A DNA stretch of 64,000 nucleotides, taken from Zhengitettix transpicula (taxonomy: Eukaryota; Arthropoda; Insecta; Orthoptera; Tetrigidae). The stretch lies in contig CM073594.1 of NCBI GenBank assembly GCA_037074705.1, positions 64,848,509-64,912,508 on the forward strand. The letters run 5' to 3'. Below, in pieces: positions 53,245-60,031 of the stretch. Below the pieces are notes generated by a model. It was not told the origin of the DNA and did no database searches. It worked only from the letters and a program-made list of their open reading frames with translations. Within the stretch, counting starts at the first letter, position 1. Every line of letters begins with the position of its first letter. The position numbers were made by a program, and so were the translations under genes.

Positions 53245-56200
53245 ATACAACATTATTGCTGCTTTGTGATTGTTTATAACTTATTTTACTTGAGGGTCAT
53301 TCCACATCACACCAGATTAGGAAGACTTTTGTTTGTAAGCATCTTGTATCTCAGGGCATTATAAAAAATTGTAAGTTTACTGTGAAGTGTTAAGTTTGTC
53401 TTCAGTATATTTGTTATAATTTTATTCAGATTAAGTTTTTTTGTTGGTATAAAATCACAAAAGTATCAAATTTTTGATGTGCTGCAAAATAATTGAAATT
53501 GTTTCCAAATAATCTGAATATATGACATAATTTGAATGAAAAAAATGATATAACTTCTGTACTGCAAATAGTATGATAAATAGAAAAATTCTGCTGATTG
53601 ATTGCTTGTTTGTTACAATTCAAGCTTGTAAGTAGCAAACTTTATAGTTGCCAGTATTCACCATATTAACTTGTTATGGTTGGCAAGTAGTGACAATCCC
53701 AATGTAAAGTTGCAGTTTCATTTTCTGGAATTTATTTAAACACTAAGAAAAACCTTTGATAACTCATTGTAATTGTATTCGGTTAAGTGGTTGCTCTTAA
53801 ATATATTTATATATCAAAATATTAATAATTGATGTAATCATTGGTAATTTTACAATTTTACATGTTCATTCTTAATATTTCAGTTCAAAATGGCACATTG
53901 CCACCCATTGGTAATCAAGGACGCCAATCGGGTACTTCTAAGGTGCACTCCAAGAACTATGCATCGCCTGATTGTGGTGCCAAAATAGTTGCAACAAATC
54001 CCGAAGCTGCGAGTGCTAGTAATGTGCTGTCACCTTCACGTGACGAGTATGTGCTTAATCCTTGTACGAGTCGCATATGGTTTGTTGTTGAACTCTGTGA
54101 AGCAATTCAGGCAAAAAAGGTATAGAATTTTGGAAAAAGTATTTCATATGAAGAAATAATATTGTTTGATTAATGGCAAGGATGCAATTGAAATCTTTGT
54201 GGGAGAGGGGGGGGAGATGATTTCTTTATACATTCATTATGATAGTTGCTGTTGTATATACTATATATTACTCATAATGTTTCTGAGTTTTTGTATTGCT
54301 ATTCAGCCTACATCTAATGCTATTTCAAAAAGCCTTAATGTTCAATTATGAAATAGAATTAGGCCTTTACTTATTACTTAAACTCATTTATCAGTGTAAT
54401 TTATTTTTTCAGATTGATCTTGCAAACTTTGAACTATTTTCATCGTCACCTCGAGAGTTTTCAGTGTTTGTGAGTGACCGTTTCCCAACACGTGATTGGC
54501 ATAGTGTTGGACATTTTGTAGCTGAAGATGAGAGAACAATTCAGAGTTTCAATCTACATCCACATCTCTTTGGAAAGTTTATTAAAGTAGAACTACATTC
54601 TCATTTTGGATCTGAACATTTCTGCCCTATTTCATTGTTCAGAGTATATGGGACAAGTGAATTTGAAGTACTCAAAACTGTGGATGAAGTTCTCGAAACT
54701 GAACCAGCTGCAATTGGTGAGGGGATCCCAGATGAAGACGATGACGGCGATGAACCAATGAATTTCGATTCCAGCGATCCTCCAAAAAATTTGTTTGGTA
54801 GTGCTAGAGATGCAGTTCTGAGTATAATGAGAAAAGCTGCCGAAGTGTTGGTCAAAGGCAGTGATGTGCAGAATTCAACCACACTGGCACCAACTGCTAC
54901 TATAGAAGAACCCATTCCAGTATTTACAAAAGTAGAGAATTGTAAAAGCCCGAGGCACATTATTGTTTGTGATAATTGTAGTGATTCTCTATTTAGTGAT
55001 GTATACAGGCTACTTAGTTGTGATTACAGTCACCTTGATTCGTTAATGAAGTCAGATTTTGTTTCCCGGACCATTAGAGACACTCAGATATGTGAAGGTT
55101 ATGGACTGGATTTCACTAGCCGTAGAATAGGGGCTCCCTTCCCACTTCGTCTTGGTCAGTCAGATCCTGTAGCTTATATGGCTGCTCTTTTACCGCCTTC
55201 ATACATAGCTGCATTGTGTAATACGCTTGCTATATTTGAGAAAAGAGTGGCCATAAATGTGAGCACTGAGGAGAGCACTGAAACTATGGCAACAGTTACC
55301 GAGCTACAAGATACTAGGATTCAATTTGAAGGAGAATTTGAGAATGTACTGAAGCCTGTAGCAACTTGCACCACAATACCGACACAAATAAATACCATCT
55401 GTAGCACACCAGTTGTTGCTGAGGTCCCCGTTCATTTAGGTCATACAGGTTTAGACATTTCTTCTAAAATTAAACCAACAAAAACACTTACTGCTGCACC
55501 AGACGTTGAACATGTAGAGTCCTTAACTGTGGTACCTAGTCAAGCACCAGATGAAATGATGGGCATGTTAGAACCTCCACCAATTCAATCTGAGCAAAAT
55601 GTGGAAATTCTGCCCGTGCCAGAAAAAAATGAAACTCTCACCGATTTGTTAGACCTTGGAGGAAACGGTGAGAACTTGGAGCAAAGTACAGAAGCCTTGG
55701 AGCATTTCTCTTTGGACAGATTGCTGAGTGAACTGAAAGATCTGGAAAGAGAAGTGGTGGACACCCCTACCGTCACAACTACTTTGCCACCGAACATACA
55801 GCCCAGTCAGCAGGTTCATAAGGAGTCTGTCTTCATGAGATTAGCCAACAAGATAAAGGTAAAGTAATTTATGCAGTAATTGAAATTAAGTAAATAGATT
55901 TTTTATAATTAATATTTTTGAAAACTTCAGTTTCTTTTTATGTATATTTTTTTATGTGTAGGATTAGTTATGTAATTAAAAACTGTGGGACTTGGATGTT
56001 TCATACAACAACTGCTTAGGTGCACATAGTTCAATCAAGATAGTAAATGCTTAATTTTTTAAACAAAGCATGCAATGAATATCGATAAACTTTGATGCAT
56101 AAAATATCGTTTCATTTTTAAACAATTACTCCAGATTGAGGTAACACATAATCGAAATTGTTGTATCTCATTAATGGAAATTTTAGTGATAATATATTTA

Positions 56201-58181
56201 ACTATTTTGAAAAATATCAATAAATTTTTATTTAAATCATATATTTTATCCAATTTTCTATTACTTTCACATCTTTTCCTAATAGGCACTAGAGCGCAAT
56301 ATGTCTCTAAGCAGTCAGTATTTAGAAGAACTCAGTAGAAGGTATAAGAAGCAAGTGGAAGAAATGCAGAAATTGTTCAACCGTACAATGGCCACGATTA
56401 ATGAGGAGAGCCGAAAATCGGAAGATCGACAGTTGAAACAGGCGGAAGAATTGGAATTTCTCAGGACTGAAGTGGCTACACTATCCTCTTTGCTGGCAGA
56501 GAGGAACACGTGGTTTAGAGTACTTTGGGTTTGTTTCCATTCTTAGATACATTCATAACAATAAATTGCACTGAATAATTTTAAATGTGGAAAAAATAAT
56601 TCTCTTGCTCTAAAACAATGTCTGTGGAAAAATCCTGAATGTTTACTTTCACCTCATGTGTGTATATATATATATATAAAGAATGCTTGTAATTAAACAA
56701 AATATTAATTTTCTCAATAAATCTCATTTCTAGGAAAGCAGGTTTTACTTTATGTGGAATTGTCAGATCTTCACCAAAGTATTTTATACAAGCATAATTT
56801 TTAATGTTAACCTTGTTTCAGGTGACATTTTAATTTTGATTTTCTTGTGTAATTTCAGGATATAATTCAGTCTCTGATCTTGATAGTCGCCATTGGCATC
56901 ATGATCCACTATGGCCGTCAGCTACAGCCTCATCATACTACAAGCAGTAACTACATGCAACCAAAACTTCTAGTCAAACGCTCTACAAAAGTAAGCGACA
57001 AACGTCGGAGATCTGTGGAAGGTGTCAGTGGTCATGAAACAAGGAAAATTAGAAAGAGGCGGCCCAGTGAGGAAGCATTAGTGTCAGGTGTGTATAATCT
57101 CTGATCTCTAAAATGAATAAAATTCATTCTTGTCATGTGTTAACAATGGATTATGAAACTATTTATGGCTATATCATAGGGATTTTGGGGGGTAGGGGAC
57201 ATATGACATATCATTAATTTTTCTTTCAAATGTAATTCCCGTAACCAAAATCTGTGCCAGCACATTATTTTATAGTAACTTTCCAATTCAGAAAATTCCT
57301 CATAGCTTGAAGATGACCATATAACAGTAATGCCCAAGGAACTGTTCTAATAGGTTTATGGAAATTTAGAAAATGAATAATACTTGAGTAAATTCCTGAC
57401 AGCATTTCCACAACTTTGTAGACTGGAGAGTGACGAAGACTGGATCACATTATAATTTGATGCTTCACTTTTACTACAAAATTTTTATAATATTTTCTTT
57501 TTTCAATTAGGAAGCTACCAAGAACTTCTCATTCTGGATAATGGAAGATCTGAGGTGGATGGAGGTGTGCGTACCATACTAAAAGCGGAAAATAAAAGGC
57601 GGCGGCGCAAAAAGAAAGATTCAGTGCCGTTCCTCAACTATGTGGCCAAGGTGAACGAAGAGAGGAGCGAAAGTTTGGACAGTACAGTGACTGTAAATAG
57701 TGAAGCCAAAGATCTGCCATTTGAAAAGGGTGGCTCAGTGTTTAGCAAGTCTGTGAGTACGGAGGACAGTAGTACTGAGTCAGTAACACAGCATTTCCAC
57801 AACTCTGTAGACTGGAGAGAGACGAAGACTGGATCACGCTCTTTGCCACAGGTGGACAATAACTCTAGGGAGCACGGCGTCAATGAGACTGTGCCCACAG
57901 TTCGACATAATGGGCTTCCCGGTAGGCACGTGTCGTCCCCCATGTTCATGAAGACTGCGTTGTCGTCACGCATCGGCCGGCGGGCTAGCACGGAGTCACA
58001 GCAAGCTAAGCTCAAGTCTGATAATTGGGAGTGGTACAGCACCCGTCACAGTGCAACTTCTGTGCAGTCAGTCAGTGGTCAATCTAACTCGGAGCGGACT
58101 AGTAACAGTGGCAGTAGTGAAATTGTGCGTAAGAAGCCTAGTGCAATTGGTCTAAAGAAGATTGTCAAGAAGTTTTTTTAA
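16153..58181 (+). CDS. SUCO: SUN domain-containing ossification factor (SUCO/Slp1 family), complete
   Basis: Nine coding exons join in phase to 1203 residues: 16153-16211, 16369-16564, 16640-16773, 52260-52657, 53884-54119, 54413-55858, 56286-56528, 56859-57087 and 57511-58181. Order of parts: an N-terminal hydrophobic signal or anchor (about 1-34); an acidic low-complexity region with the conserved FNEWRQKLL segment (about 246-262) just before the SUN domain; the SUN domain (about 286-425; landmarks NYASPDCGAK, LNPCTSRIWFVVELCE, HFGSEHFCPISLFRVYGTS); a long variable linker; KESVFMRLANKIKALERNMS running into a coiled coil (about 811-890); one membrane span (about 902-922); and a basic C-terminus (RRRRKKK at 1010-1016). 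This is the order found in animal SUCO and fungal Slp1, ER/nuclear-envelope proteins linked to membrane-protein stability and, in mammals, collagen secretion. No broken frame was seen. Exons 1-3 are tied to exon 4 by phase and protein logic across a 35-kb intron. Confidence 0.9.
16369..16564 (+). CDS. SUCO: SUCO-like gene, coding exon 2
   Basis: The acceptor TTGTGTTTCAG continues the hydrophobic stretch (SSMLFMLVATN) and then enters an acidic, unstructured region. The donor is GTG|GTAAAT in phase 0. Confidence 0.75.
16640..16773 (+). CDS. SUCO: SUCO-like gene, coding exon 3
   Basis: The acceptor TTATGCTTCAG is followed by VNENVAEIHSS and ends in FPEIKNVPAPD plus GA. The donor GA|GTAAGT leaves phase 2, which fits the exon starting at 52260. 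Confidence 0.7.
16774..22110. other. Intronic DNA, AT-rich then CpG-richer after about 19.9 kb
   Basis: Up to about 19.8 kb the sequence is strongly AT-rich and CpG-poor. From about 19,900, CpG-rich blocks begin. The block at about 19900-20170 has a phrase TCTGTACCCCAGAGGG that recurs as TCTGTTCCCCAGAGGG near 27537. A short CAG/CAA repeat lies near 20396-20420. No exon was identified. Confidence 0.5.
21640..21770 (+). promoter_or_regulatory. Possible TATA-type promoter inside intron 3
   Basis: TATATAAG at 21727-21734 lies in a CpG-rich stretch after GGGAGAGAGCGCTCGG and GTGTGACGTGA. No matching initiator or downstream coding exon was recognised, so this is only a candidate. Confidence 0.25.
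22145..22216 (+). repeat. Direct repeat copy 1 (72 bp)
   Basis: It carries AACATTTCCTTCAATGTC through GTCCCTAATATGTGACTTCA. It matches 23417-23491 with only a few differences. Confidence 0.85.
23417..23491 (+). repeat. Direct repeat copy 2
   Basis: This is a near-identical partner of 22145-22216, about 1.27 kb away. A shorter shared string (ATTTATTAACATTTGTATT) precedes both copies at different distances. Confidence 0.85.
23492..24350. other. Intronic AT-rich DNA
   Basis: No feature is supported. GCGAAGTCCCAAAGTTGGGACAAAA near 24080-24104 resembles part of the fold-back core module described under findings. Confidence 0.4.
24355..24740. other. GC/CpG-rich island in intron 3
   Basis: A sharp GC-rich block with many CpG sites lies inside AT-rich DNA. 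It includes the CRE-like octamer TTACGTCA at 24417-24424 and CCGCACGTGTCGG near 24483. It could be an unmethylated regulatory element or alternative promoter, or an inserted repeat. No open frame has a recognisable domain. Confidence 0.35.
24741..25999. other. Intronic DNA, nothing recognised
   Basis: This is mixed-composition sequence with a small AAGC tandem repeat near 25578. No coding or RNA feature is supported. Confidence 0.4.
26010..26219 (-). mobile_element. Short retroposon-like fold-back element, copy A
   Basis: The element has inverted arms 26035-26072 and 26182-26220 and the core AATGTTTCTGGCATCCTTG, then TTCGTCAGGTGC. It aligns over most of its length, in reverse orientation, with 43929-44159. 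A 10-bp direct repeat, TGTCACTAGA, flanks it (26000-26009 and 26220-26229) and is a probable target-site duplication. Confidence 0.75.
26230..27480. other. Intronic AT-rich DNA
   Basis: No supported gene or repeat boundary. A short poly-T and several homopolymers are present. Confidence 0.4.
27480..27625 (-). repeat. Probable interspersed repeat fragment
   Basis: This CpG-rich segment contains TCTGTTCCCCAGAGGG, which is nearly repeated at about 19955. The minus-strand frame gives REIDPPRVF and NRCSRAPLP. I cannot assign a family. Confidence 0.3.
27791..28115 (+). repeat. Tandem array, 109-bp unit x 3
   Basis: Units begin GAGGATATCAACGTTTCG at 27791, 27900 and 28009 and appear identical apart from the truncated last end (CATCCGCG at 28115). 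The unit length is not a multiple of three, so the similar peptides in shifted frames are artefacts. Each unit contains the ACGTTTCGA...TTCTTCAGG module also seen in the fold-backs. Confidence 0.95.
28285..28410. repeat. Inverted repeat with 27-bp arms
   Basis: The arms are 28285-28311 (GCAGAAAGAGTTCTC...) and 28384-28410, reverse complements with a single mismatch. The 72-bp loop contains GCGACGTTTCGACGACC and GTCTTCGCC. Confidence 0.85.
28411..29674. other. Intronic DNA, CpG-rich, nothing recognised
   Basis: This is unusually CpG-rich, for example 28640-28720 and 28800-28930, with a TGACGTAA CRE-like octamer near 29354. No exon or RNA gene is supported. Confidence 0.4.
29678..30375 (+). 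mobile_element. Non-autonomous PIF/Harbinger-like DNA transposon
   Basis: The ends are imperfect inverted repeats: left GGCCTGTTACACAAACGGTG, right (reverse complement) GGATCGTTAAACACACAAGG. The element is flanked by TAA on both sides (29675-29677 and 30376-30378), the 3-bp target type used by PIF/Harbinger. Subterminal GCGATAA/TTATCGC motifs recur (29712, 29790, 29858, 30276, 30342). Inside, a short frame encodes a MADF-like fragment. At 698 bp it has no transposase. Confidence 0.7.
29972..30145 (+). pseudogene. MADF-domain protein fragment carried by the Harbinger-like element
   Basis: The frame reads MNNLGDIIDNETISLIKERP, then VLWDKTLNIF. ISLIKERPVLWDKT is the opening motif of MADF domains (L-I-x-x-V-x-x-R-P-x-L-W-D). 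After that the expected YKD...AW segment is missing and the frame ends in about 57 codons. Autonomous PIF/Harbinger elements often encode a second, Myb/MADF-type DNA-binding protein, so this is most simply its remnant. It could also be a captured host exon. Confidence 0.55.
30376..31164. other. Intronic DNA with a short palindrome and a purine tract
   Basis: CGACGCGGAT at about 30461-30470 is repeated inverted as ATCCGCGTCG at about 30496-30505. A purine-rich tract of about 105 bases covers about 31019-31125. Nothing else was recognised. Confidence 0.5.
31165..31320 (-). repeat. Diverged relative of the fold-back retroposon family
   Basis: It contains ACCAAATAACAGACAAAAT, then ATAATATAAATACCAAACAACGTTTCTTG and later CCTGACGAAAGCAAC. 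The order and wording follow 26010-26219. Confidence 0.5.
31321..33090. other. Intronic DNA, nothing recognised
   Basis: A fold-back core-like phrase occurs near 32150-32180 (CCTGATGAGTTCCCAGAGGAG, then ACGAAAAG). No exon or RNA gene is supported. Confidence 0.4.
33091..33131. repeat. Microsatellite (TA)n
   Basis: About 20 TA dinucleotides, uninterrupted. Confidence 0.95.
33139..33213 (+). repeat. Direct repeat copy 1 (about 75 bp)
   Basis: ATAGCACTGATTTTATTAT through CATTCTCACGCCAAACAATG is repeated with few changes at 33476-33550. Confidence 0.85.
33476..33550 (+). repeat. Direct repeat copy 2 (about 75 bp)
   Basis: This is the partner of 33139-33213, offset by 337 bp. Differences are a handful of single bases. 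Confidence 0.85.
33551..36690. other. Intronic DNA; AAG microsatellite and a consensus CRE
   Basis: A short AAG run lies at about 34510-34532. A full palindromic CRE octamer, TGACGTCA, is at 36174-36181. CpG-rich blocks occur around 34840-34930 and 35030-35240. No supported exon. Confidence 0.4.
36700..36985 (+). repeat. Interspersed repeat, copy 1
   Basis: Blocks such as GCATTGGAACAATCGTCCAA, then CTGCCTCCAAATCTGGTT, TGCCGGGTAGGAT and CCTATGCTATTAAAG match, in the same order, the reverse complement of 45630-45990. The family is unknown and no protein is visible. Confidence 0.75.
36986..41000. other. Intronic DNA, nothing recognised as gene
   Basis: This is CpG-rich, mixed-composition sequence with pyrimidine-rich runs (about 37455-37560) and a poly-G run (about 38321-38330). 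The longer open frames around 39801-40206 overlap on opposite strands and show no domain. Confidence 0.4.
41023..41037. repeat. Poly-C run (15 bases)
   Basis: An uninterrupted C tract preceded by AATAGCCG. Several other long G runs occur in the window. Confidence 0.95.
41433..41443 (+). promoter_or_regulatory. YY1/Pho-type motif
   Basis: AATATGGCGGC is an exact match to the AANATGGCGGC consensus of YY1, whose fly homologue is Pho. Binding is not shown. Confidence 0.35.
41444..43916. other. Intronic DNA, nothing recognised as gene
   Basis: Contains a GGGGGGAGGGGGG tract near 43010, an AAT repeat near 43207-43224, and a fold-back core-like phrase near 43796-43832. No exon is supported. Confidence 0.4.
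43929..44159 (+). mobile_element. Short retroposon-like fold-back element, copy B
   Basis: The left arm contains CACAACGTTTCTAGGGTCC and TTTCTTCAGGTGC; the right arm contains the inverse, GCACCTGAAGAAAGG and CAGAAACGTTGTGTG. It aligns with the reverse complement of 26010-26219, including the loop and the end GATTGAAAAT. A 12-bp direct repeat, CGAAATCACTTA, flanks it at 43917-43928 and 44160-44171. Confidence 0.8.
44268..44470. repeat. Fold-back with about 52-bp arms
   Basis: The left arm 44268-44322 begins CGACCCAGTTTCGGGACAT. The right arm 44419-44470 is its reverse complement, ending ATGTCCCGAAACTGGGTCG. The spacer is about 96 bp. The open frame across it is a by-product. Confidence 0.85.
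44471..45629. other. Intronic DNA; poly-G run and a YY1-like site
   Basis: A 12-13 base G run lies at about 44988-45000. CATATTGAAACG preceded by TTCGCC near 45340-45355 reads CAATATGGCGAA on the minus strand, close to a YY1 core. No exon is supported. Confidence 0.4.
45630..45990 (-). repeat. Interspersed repeat, copy 2
   Basis: This is the reverse complement of the family at 36700-36985 with better-preserved length. Shared blocks include CTTTAATAGCATAGG, ATCCTACCCGGC and TTTGGAGGCAGCTGGCCGAC. A poly-G tract interrupts it near 45678. Confidence 0.75.
46062..46112. other. Two adjacent perfect hairpins
   Basis: Hairpin 1 has a 7-bp stem CCTCGTA/TACGAGG (46062-46082) with a 7-base loop. Hairpin 2 has an 11-bp stem GCCTGCGAGAG/CTCTCGCAGGC (46087-46112) with a 4-base loop AATC. 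They follow the interspersed repeat copy 2 and may be part of that element. Confidence 0.7.
46113..46554. other. Intronic DNA, nothing recognised
   Basis: CpG-rich sequence without a supported feature. Confidence 0.35.
46555..47010 (+). repeat. Old duplicated segment, copy 1
   Basis: In order it contains TTTACTTTATTGAAAG, GGTCGTACCTCAGGGCC, CGGTCACTGGTGGCGCGCAG and TCAGTCAAAACGCTTTTC with TTGCTCTCCGAGCGAC. A similar order occurs at 47975-48690, strongly diverged. Confidence 0.45.
47011..47974. other. Intronic DNA with a YY1-type site and CA microsatellite
   Basis: AATATGGCGGC lies at 47316-47326; an ATG in it opens a 54-codon frame (MAAACDFLRAQIC...) with no known domain. A CA repeat of about 12 units lies at 47708-47731. 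Confidence 0.4.
47975..48690 (+). repeat. Old duplicated segment, copy 2
   Basis: Counterpart of 46555-47010: TTTACTTTATTGGAAAAC, ATCGTATCTCAGTCC, CTCCGGTGGCGTGCAGGAATGG. The TCAGTCAAAA...GCTCTCCAAACG motif occurs twice here, near 48567 and 48630. Confidence 0.45.
48691..52251. other. Intronic DNA before SUCO exon 4, nothing recognised as gene
   Basis: CpG-rich to about 51.4 kb, then AT-rich. Frames at 49350-49679 and 51031-51261 lack domains. A pyrimidine-rich stretch precedes the exon 4 acceptor. Confidence 0.4.
52260..52657 (+). CDS. SUCO: SUCO-like gene, coding exon 4
   Basis: The acceptor TTTTGCAG|G completes the split GA|G codon and opens LSETSQAVVFTLVD. It ends with the conserved pre-SUN segment SFNEWRQKLLAEDEQKKK. 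The donor is AAGG|GTAACA in phase 1. Confidence 0.88.
53192..53240. repeat. Microsatellite (TA)n in SUCO intron 4
   Basis: About 24 TA units. The tyrosine/isoleucine frames over it are artefacts. Confidence 0.95.
53884..54119 (+). CDS. SUCO: SUCO-like gene, coding exon 5 (SUN domain, first part)
   Basis: The acceptor ATTTCAG|TT is followed by VQNGTLPPIG. The SUN domain begins near KNYASPDCGAKIV and runs to the exon end at ELCEAIQAKK. The donor is AAG|GTATAG in phase 0. Confidence 0.92.
54413..55858 (+). CDS. SUCO: SUCO-like gene, coding exon 6 (SUN domain, second part, and linker)
   Basis: IDLANFELFSSSPREFSV through SLFRVYGTSEFEV completes the SUN domain. An acidic, low-complexity linker with a CDNC motif follows. 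The exon ends KESVFMRLANKIK at donor AAG|GTAAAG, phase 0. Confidence 0.93.
56286..56528 (+). CDS. SUCO: SUCO-like gene, coding exon 7 (coiled coil)
   Basis: The acceptor CCTAATAG opens ALERNMSLSSQYLEELSRRY, the family's most conserved post-linker block, followed by heptad-rich sequence to TWFRVLW. The donor is TGG|GTTTGT. Confidence 0.92.
56859..57087 (+). CDS. SUCO: SUCO-like gene, coding exon 8 (transmembrane segment)
   Basis: DIIQSLILIVAIGIMIHYG forms the single membrane span, followed by a basic region rich in R and K. The donor is CAG|GTGTGT in phase 1. Confidence 0.92.
57400..57448 (+). repeat. Intronic copy of a SUCO exon 9 segment (49 bp)
   Basis: This stretch of intron 8 matches 57789-57837 of exon 9 at 47 of 49 positions. 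The differences are CAACTTTG against CAACTCTG and GAGAGTGACG against GAGAGAGACG. Flanking sequence is not shared. Confidence 0.95.
57511..58181 (+). CDS. SUCO: SUCO-like gene, coding exon 9 (terminal)
   Basis: The acceptor CAATTAG|GA opens GSYQELLILDN. A basic RRRRKKK patch and a serine-rich tail follow, ending KKIVKKFF and TAA. Confidence 0.92.
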
Positions 58182-58330
58182 TAACATTCCACTTATTTAA
58201 ATCCTCCCCTAATAAATTTACAAACATTTTGATAAATTTGTTCCTTTAAACTTTTATTATTTTATTCAATTAATATAAGTTACATTCAGAAGTTGTGCAA
58301 TAAAGTTCTGCTTCTGCTTATAAGCATATT
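58182..58330 (+). terminator. SUCO-like gene 3' UTR with polyadenylation signal
   Basis: A canonical AATAAA lies at 58299-58304, 118 bases after the stop. An earlier AATAAA lies near 58211. Cleavage about 15-25 bases after the 58299 signal is expected. Confidence 0.6.
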
Positions 58331-59169
58331 GGCTTCATGTTTTCTTTTTCTCCCTTTAAAAAAGTATATTTCTGTGTTTTAATCGAGTTGTATATAAATA
58401 AGCGCAATCAAGATTTTCTAATAGATTTGAAAATCCTGACTTTCATCTATATAAAAATTAAATAACCAATCAAAACCAAAGCACTTTTAAATTGAAATAG
58501 TTAGTACCGCTGGCAGTTATAAAAAAATACCCTTTTTAAGTTTTCCTAACTAAAATAAAAGTTTTTGTATGATTAAGTCTGGTATACAATACTGCGTACA
58601 ATTAATAAATAAATAAAACAATACAGTATGTGAATTATCAGTGATAAATTAGGATTGCATATATAATTGGAGAAATTAAAATATGGGGTATAAACAACGA
58701 TTCTTAAGGCAATTTAATAACTATAATAATAATAATAATGAAGATATAATTTTATAGATTATGCAAGTTTAGGTAAATGATTATGGTGGCTGTCCCATTT
58801 GGCCATTTCTATAATTTTATAATTGGGTTCTGCCAAAAGACAACGAATAACCTATATAGAGCAGTTCCTTACAACACATTTATTATGTATTAAATTGGTT
58901 CCTGCCAGTTTCTTTCCCTGAGTACTGTTATGGGAAATTGACAAATTTGGAAGGTGAAGATTAGAATAGGCAGGGGCAGATAATGCTTCTTGTAAAAGAA
59001 AAAAGGTAATTGCAGGGGGTCCAGGAATATGTTGATATAAATCCAGATAGTGGAAACTTATATTTTCTTATTTCCTGCAAAACCTGTGGGTTTTATTCCA
59101 CTTAATTTGTAGTAAATCTGTCATGATGCTGTGGGATTAATCTTCATAATGAATTAATGCAGCTTATTA
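58331..59169. other. Intergenic DNA between the SUCO-like and METTL13 genes
   Basis: AT-rich, with an AAT repeat near 58722-58740. No feature is supported. Confidence 0.5.
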
Positions 59170-59501
59170 TATCATTAGAACATCCACTAATGGAATATGT
59201 TTCGTAGCTGGCTGGGATCTGTATAGAAAAAAATCAGATAGAATCCTTGGAAAGCATGCAGAAAAGGGCCACGAAATTCATACAATGTACCTGGCTGGGC
59301 ATGGGAGCAAATAACGAAAGTTACTGGGCTGGGATACAGTACAGACTAGAACAGAAAGAGATTAGGCAACACTTTTTATTTAAAGGTCAAAATCCTTTGC
59401 AGGGAATTTGGGACAGAATTAAAGAAGCGCCTCGGTATGGGAGGATTTTCAAAATAAAGACAGCAGAAAAACAATGTTGGAAAATACTTGTTCCTAAATA
59501 A
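59170..59501 (+). mobile_element. Decayed non-LTR reverse transcriptase tail
   Basis: Across two frames the segment gives PLMEYVS, then AGWDLY, then ESLESMQKRATKFIQ. This is the order PLLEYASxxWDP...LExVQRRAxRFI found after the reverse transcriptase domain of many LINEs. The frame shift and the stop after EYVS show it is dead. The downstream frame (RLEQKEIRQHFLFKG) fits less well. Confidence 0.6.
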
Positions 59502-59624
59502 GACAAGAAACGAACTGAATGAATTTACTTTAAAATTAAAGGAAGAGTTAAAATTTAAATATAATACGTCGGTGTTAAAAGTATAATGATTAGATAAAAA
59601 ACGAGTTTTTTTGCGATGATAGTT

Positions 59625-59735
59625 CTTACGACTCTTCCTTCACTTGAATCAACTGACGAAACCAACAAGGTTTGCAGAAACGTTGTGTGGCATTTGTGTT
59701 ATCACTTAATTTTGTCTGTTATTTCGCCGCTTATT
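59625..59735 (+). repeat. Diverged relative of the fold-back retroposon family
   Basis: GACTCTTCCTTCACTTGAA, then AACTGACGAAACCAACAAGG, GCAGAAACGTTGTGTGGC and AATTTTGTCTGTTATTTCG follow the order of the right half of 43929-44159. Confidence 0.6.
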
Positions 59736-59939
59736 TATCCAAGATTTGGATATTGTGAATGGAGAATGGATTTACAGTAGATGGAAGGCAATTCTCAGGA
59801 CAGTGAAAAGGCCGTCGATTAAACGTTAGTCATTGCTTTCCTAAGTGGAATTATTCGGCGTAAAAGCGCTTTGAAATGTTATATATATTCAATTGATTGA
59901 GAAGCCAAGTTATATACACTTTTCCAGCCGTTGGAATAA
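59736..59939 (+). promoter_or_regulatory. Probable METTL13 promoter / 5' UTR
   Basis: A short CpG-containing stretch immediately precedes the start codon. No defined core element was picked. Confidence 0.35.
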
Positions 59940-60031
59940 ATGAATCTTTTACCAAAGACCCACGAAGAATTTAGCCAGAAAGAATACTGGAACTCCTTTT
60001 TTAAGAAACGCGGCTCGAAGGCATTCGAGTG
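59940..60031 (+). CDS. METTL13: METTL13 coding exon 1
   Basis: [20 protein letters not shown] through KAFE plus the first two bases of W31. The donor is TG|GTAAGT in phase 2. Confidence 0.9.

Noticed and set aside
53068..53364. Open frames with Tyr-Ile runs
   Set aside because: They are translations of the TA repeat inside SUCO intron 4.
54601..54960. Minus-strand frame within SUCO exon 6
   Set aside because: It is antisense to a well-supported coding exon and has no recognisable domain.
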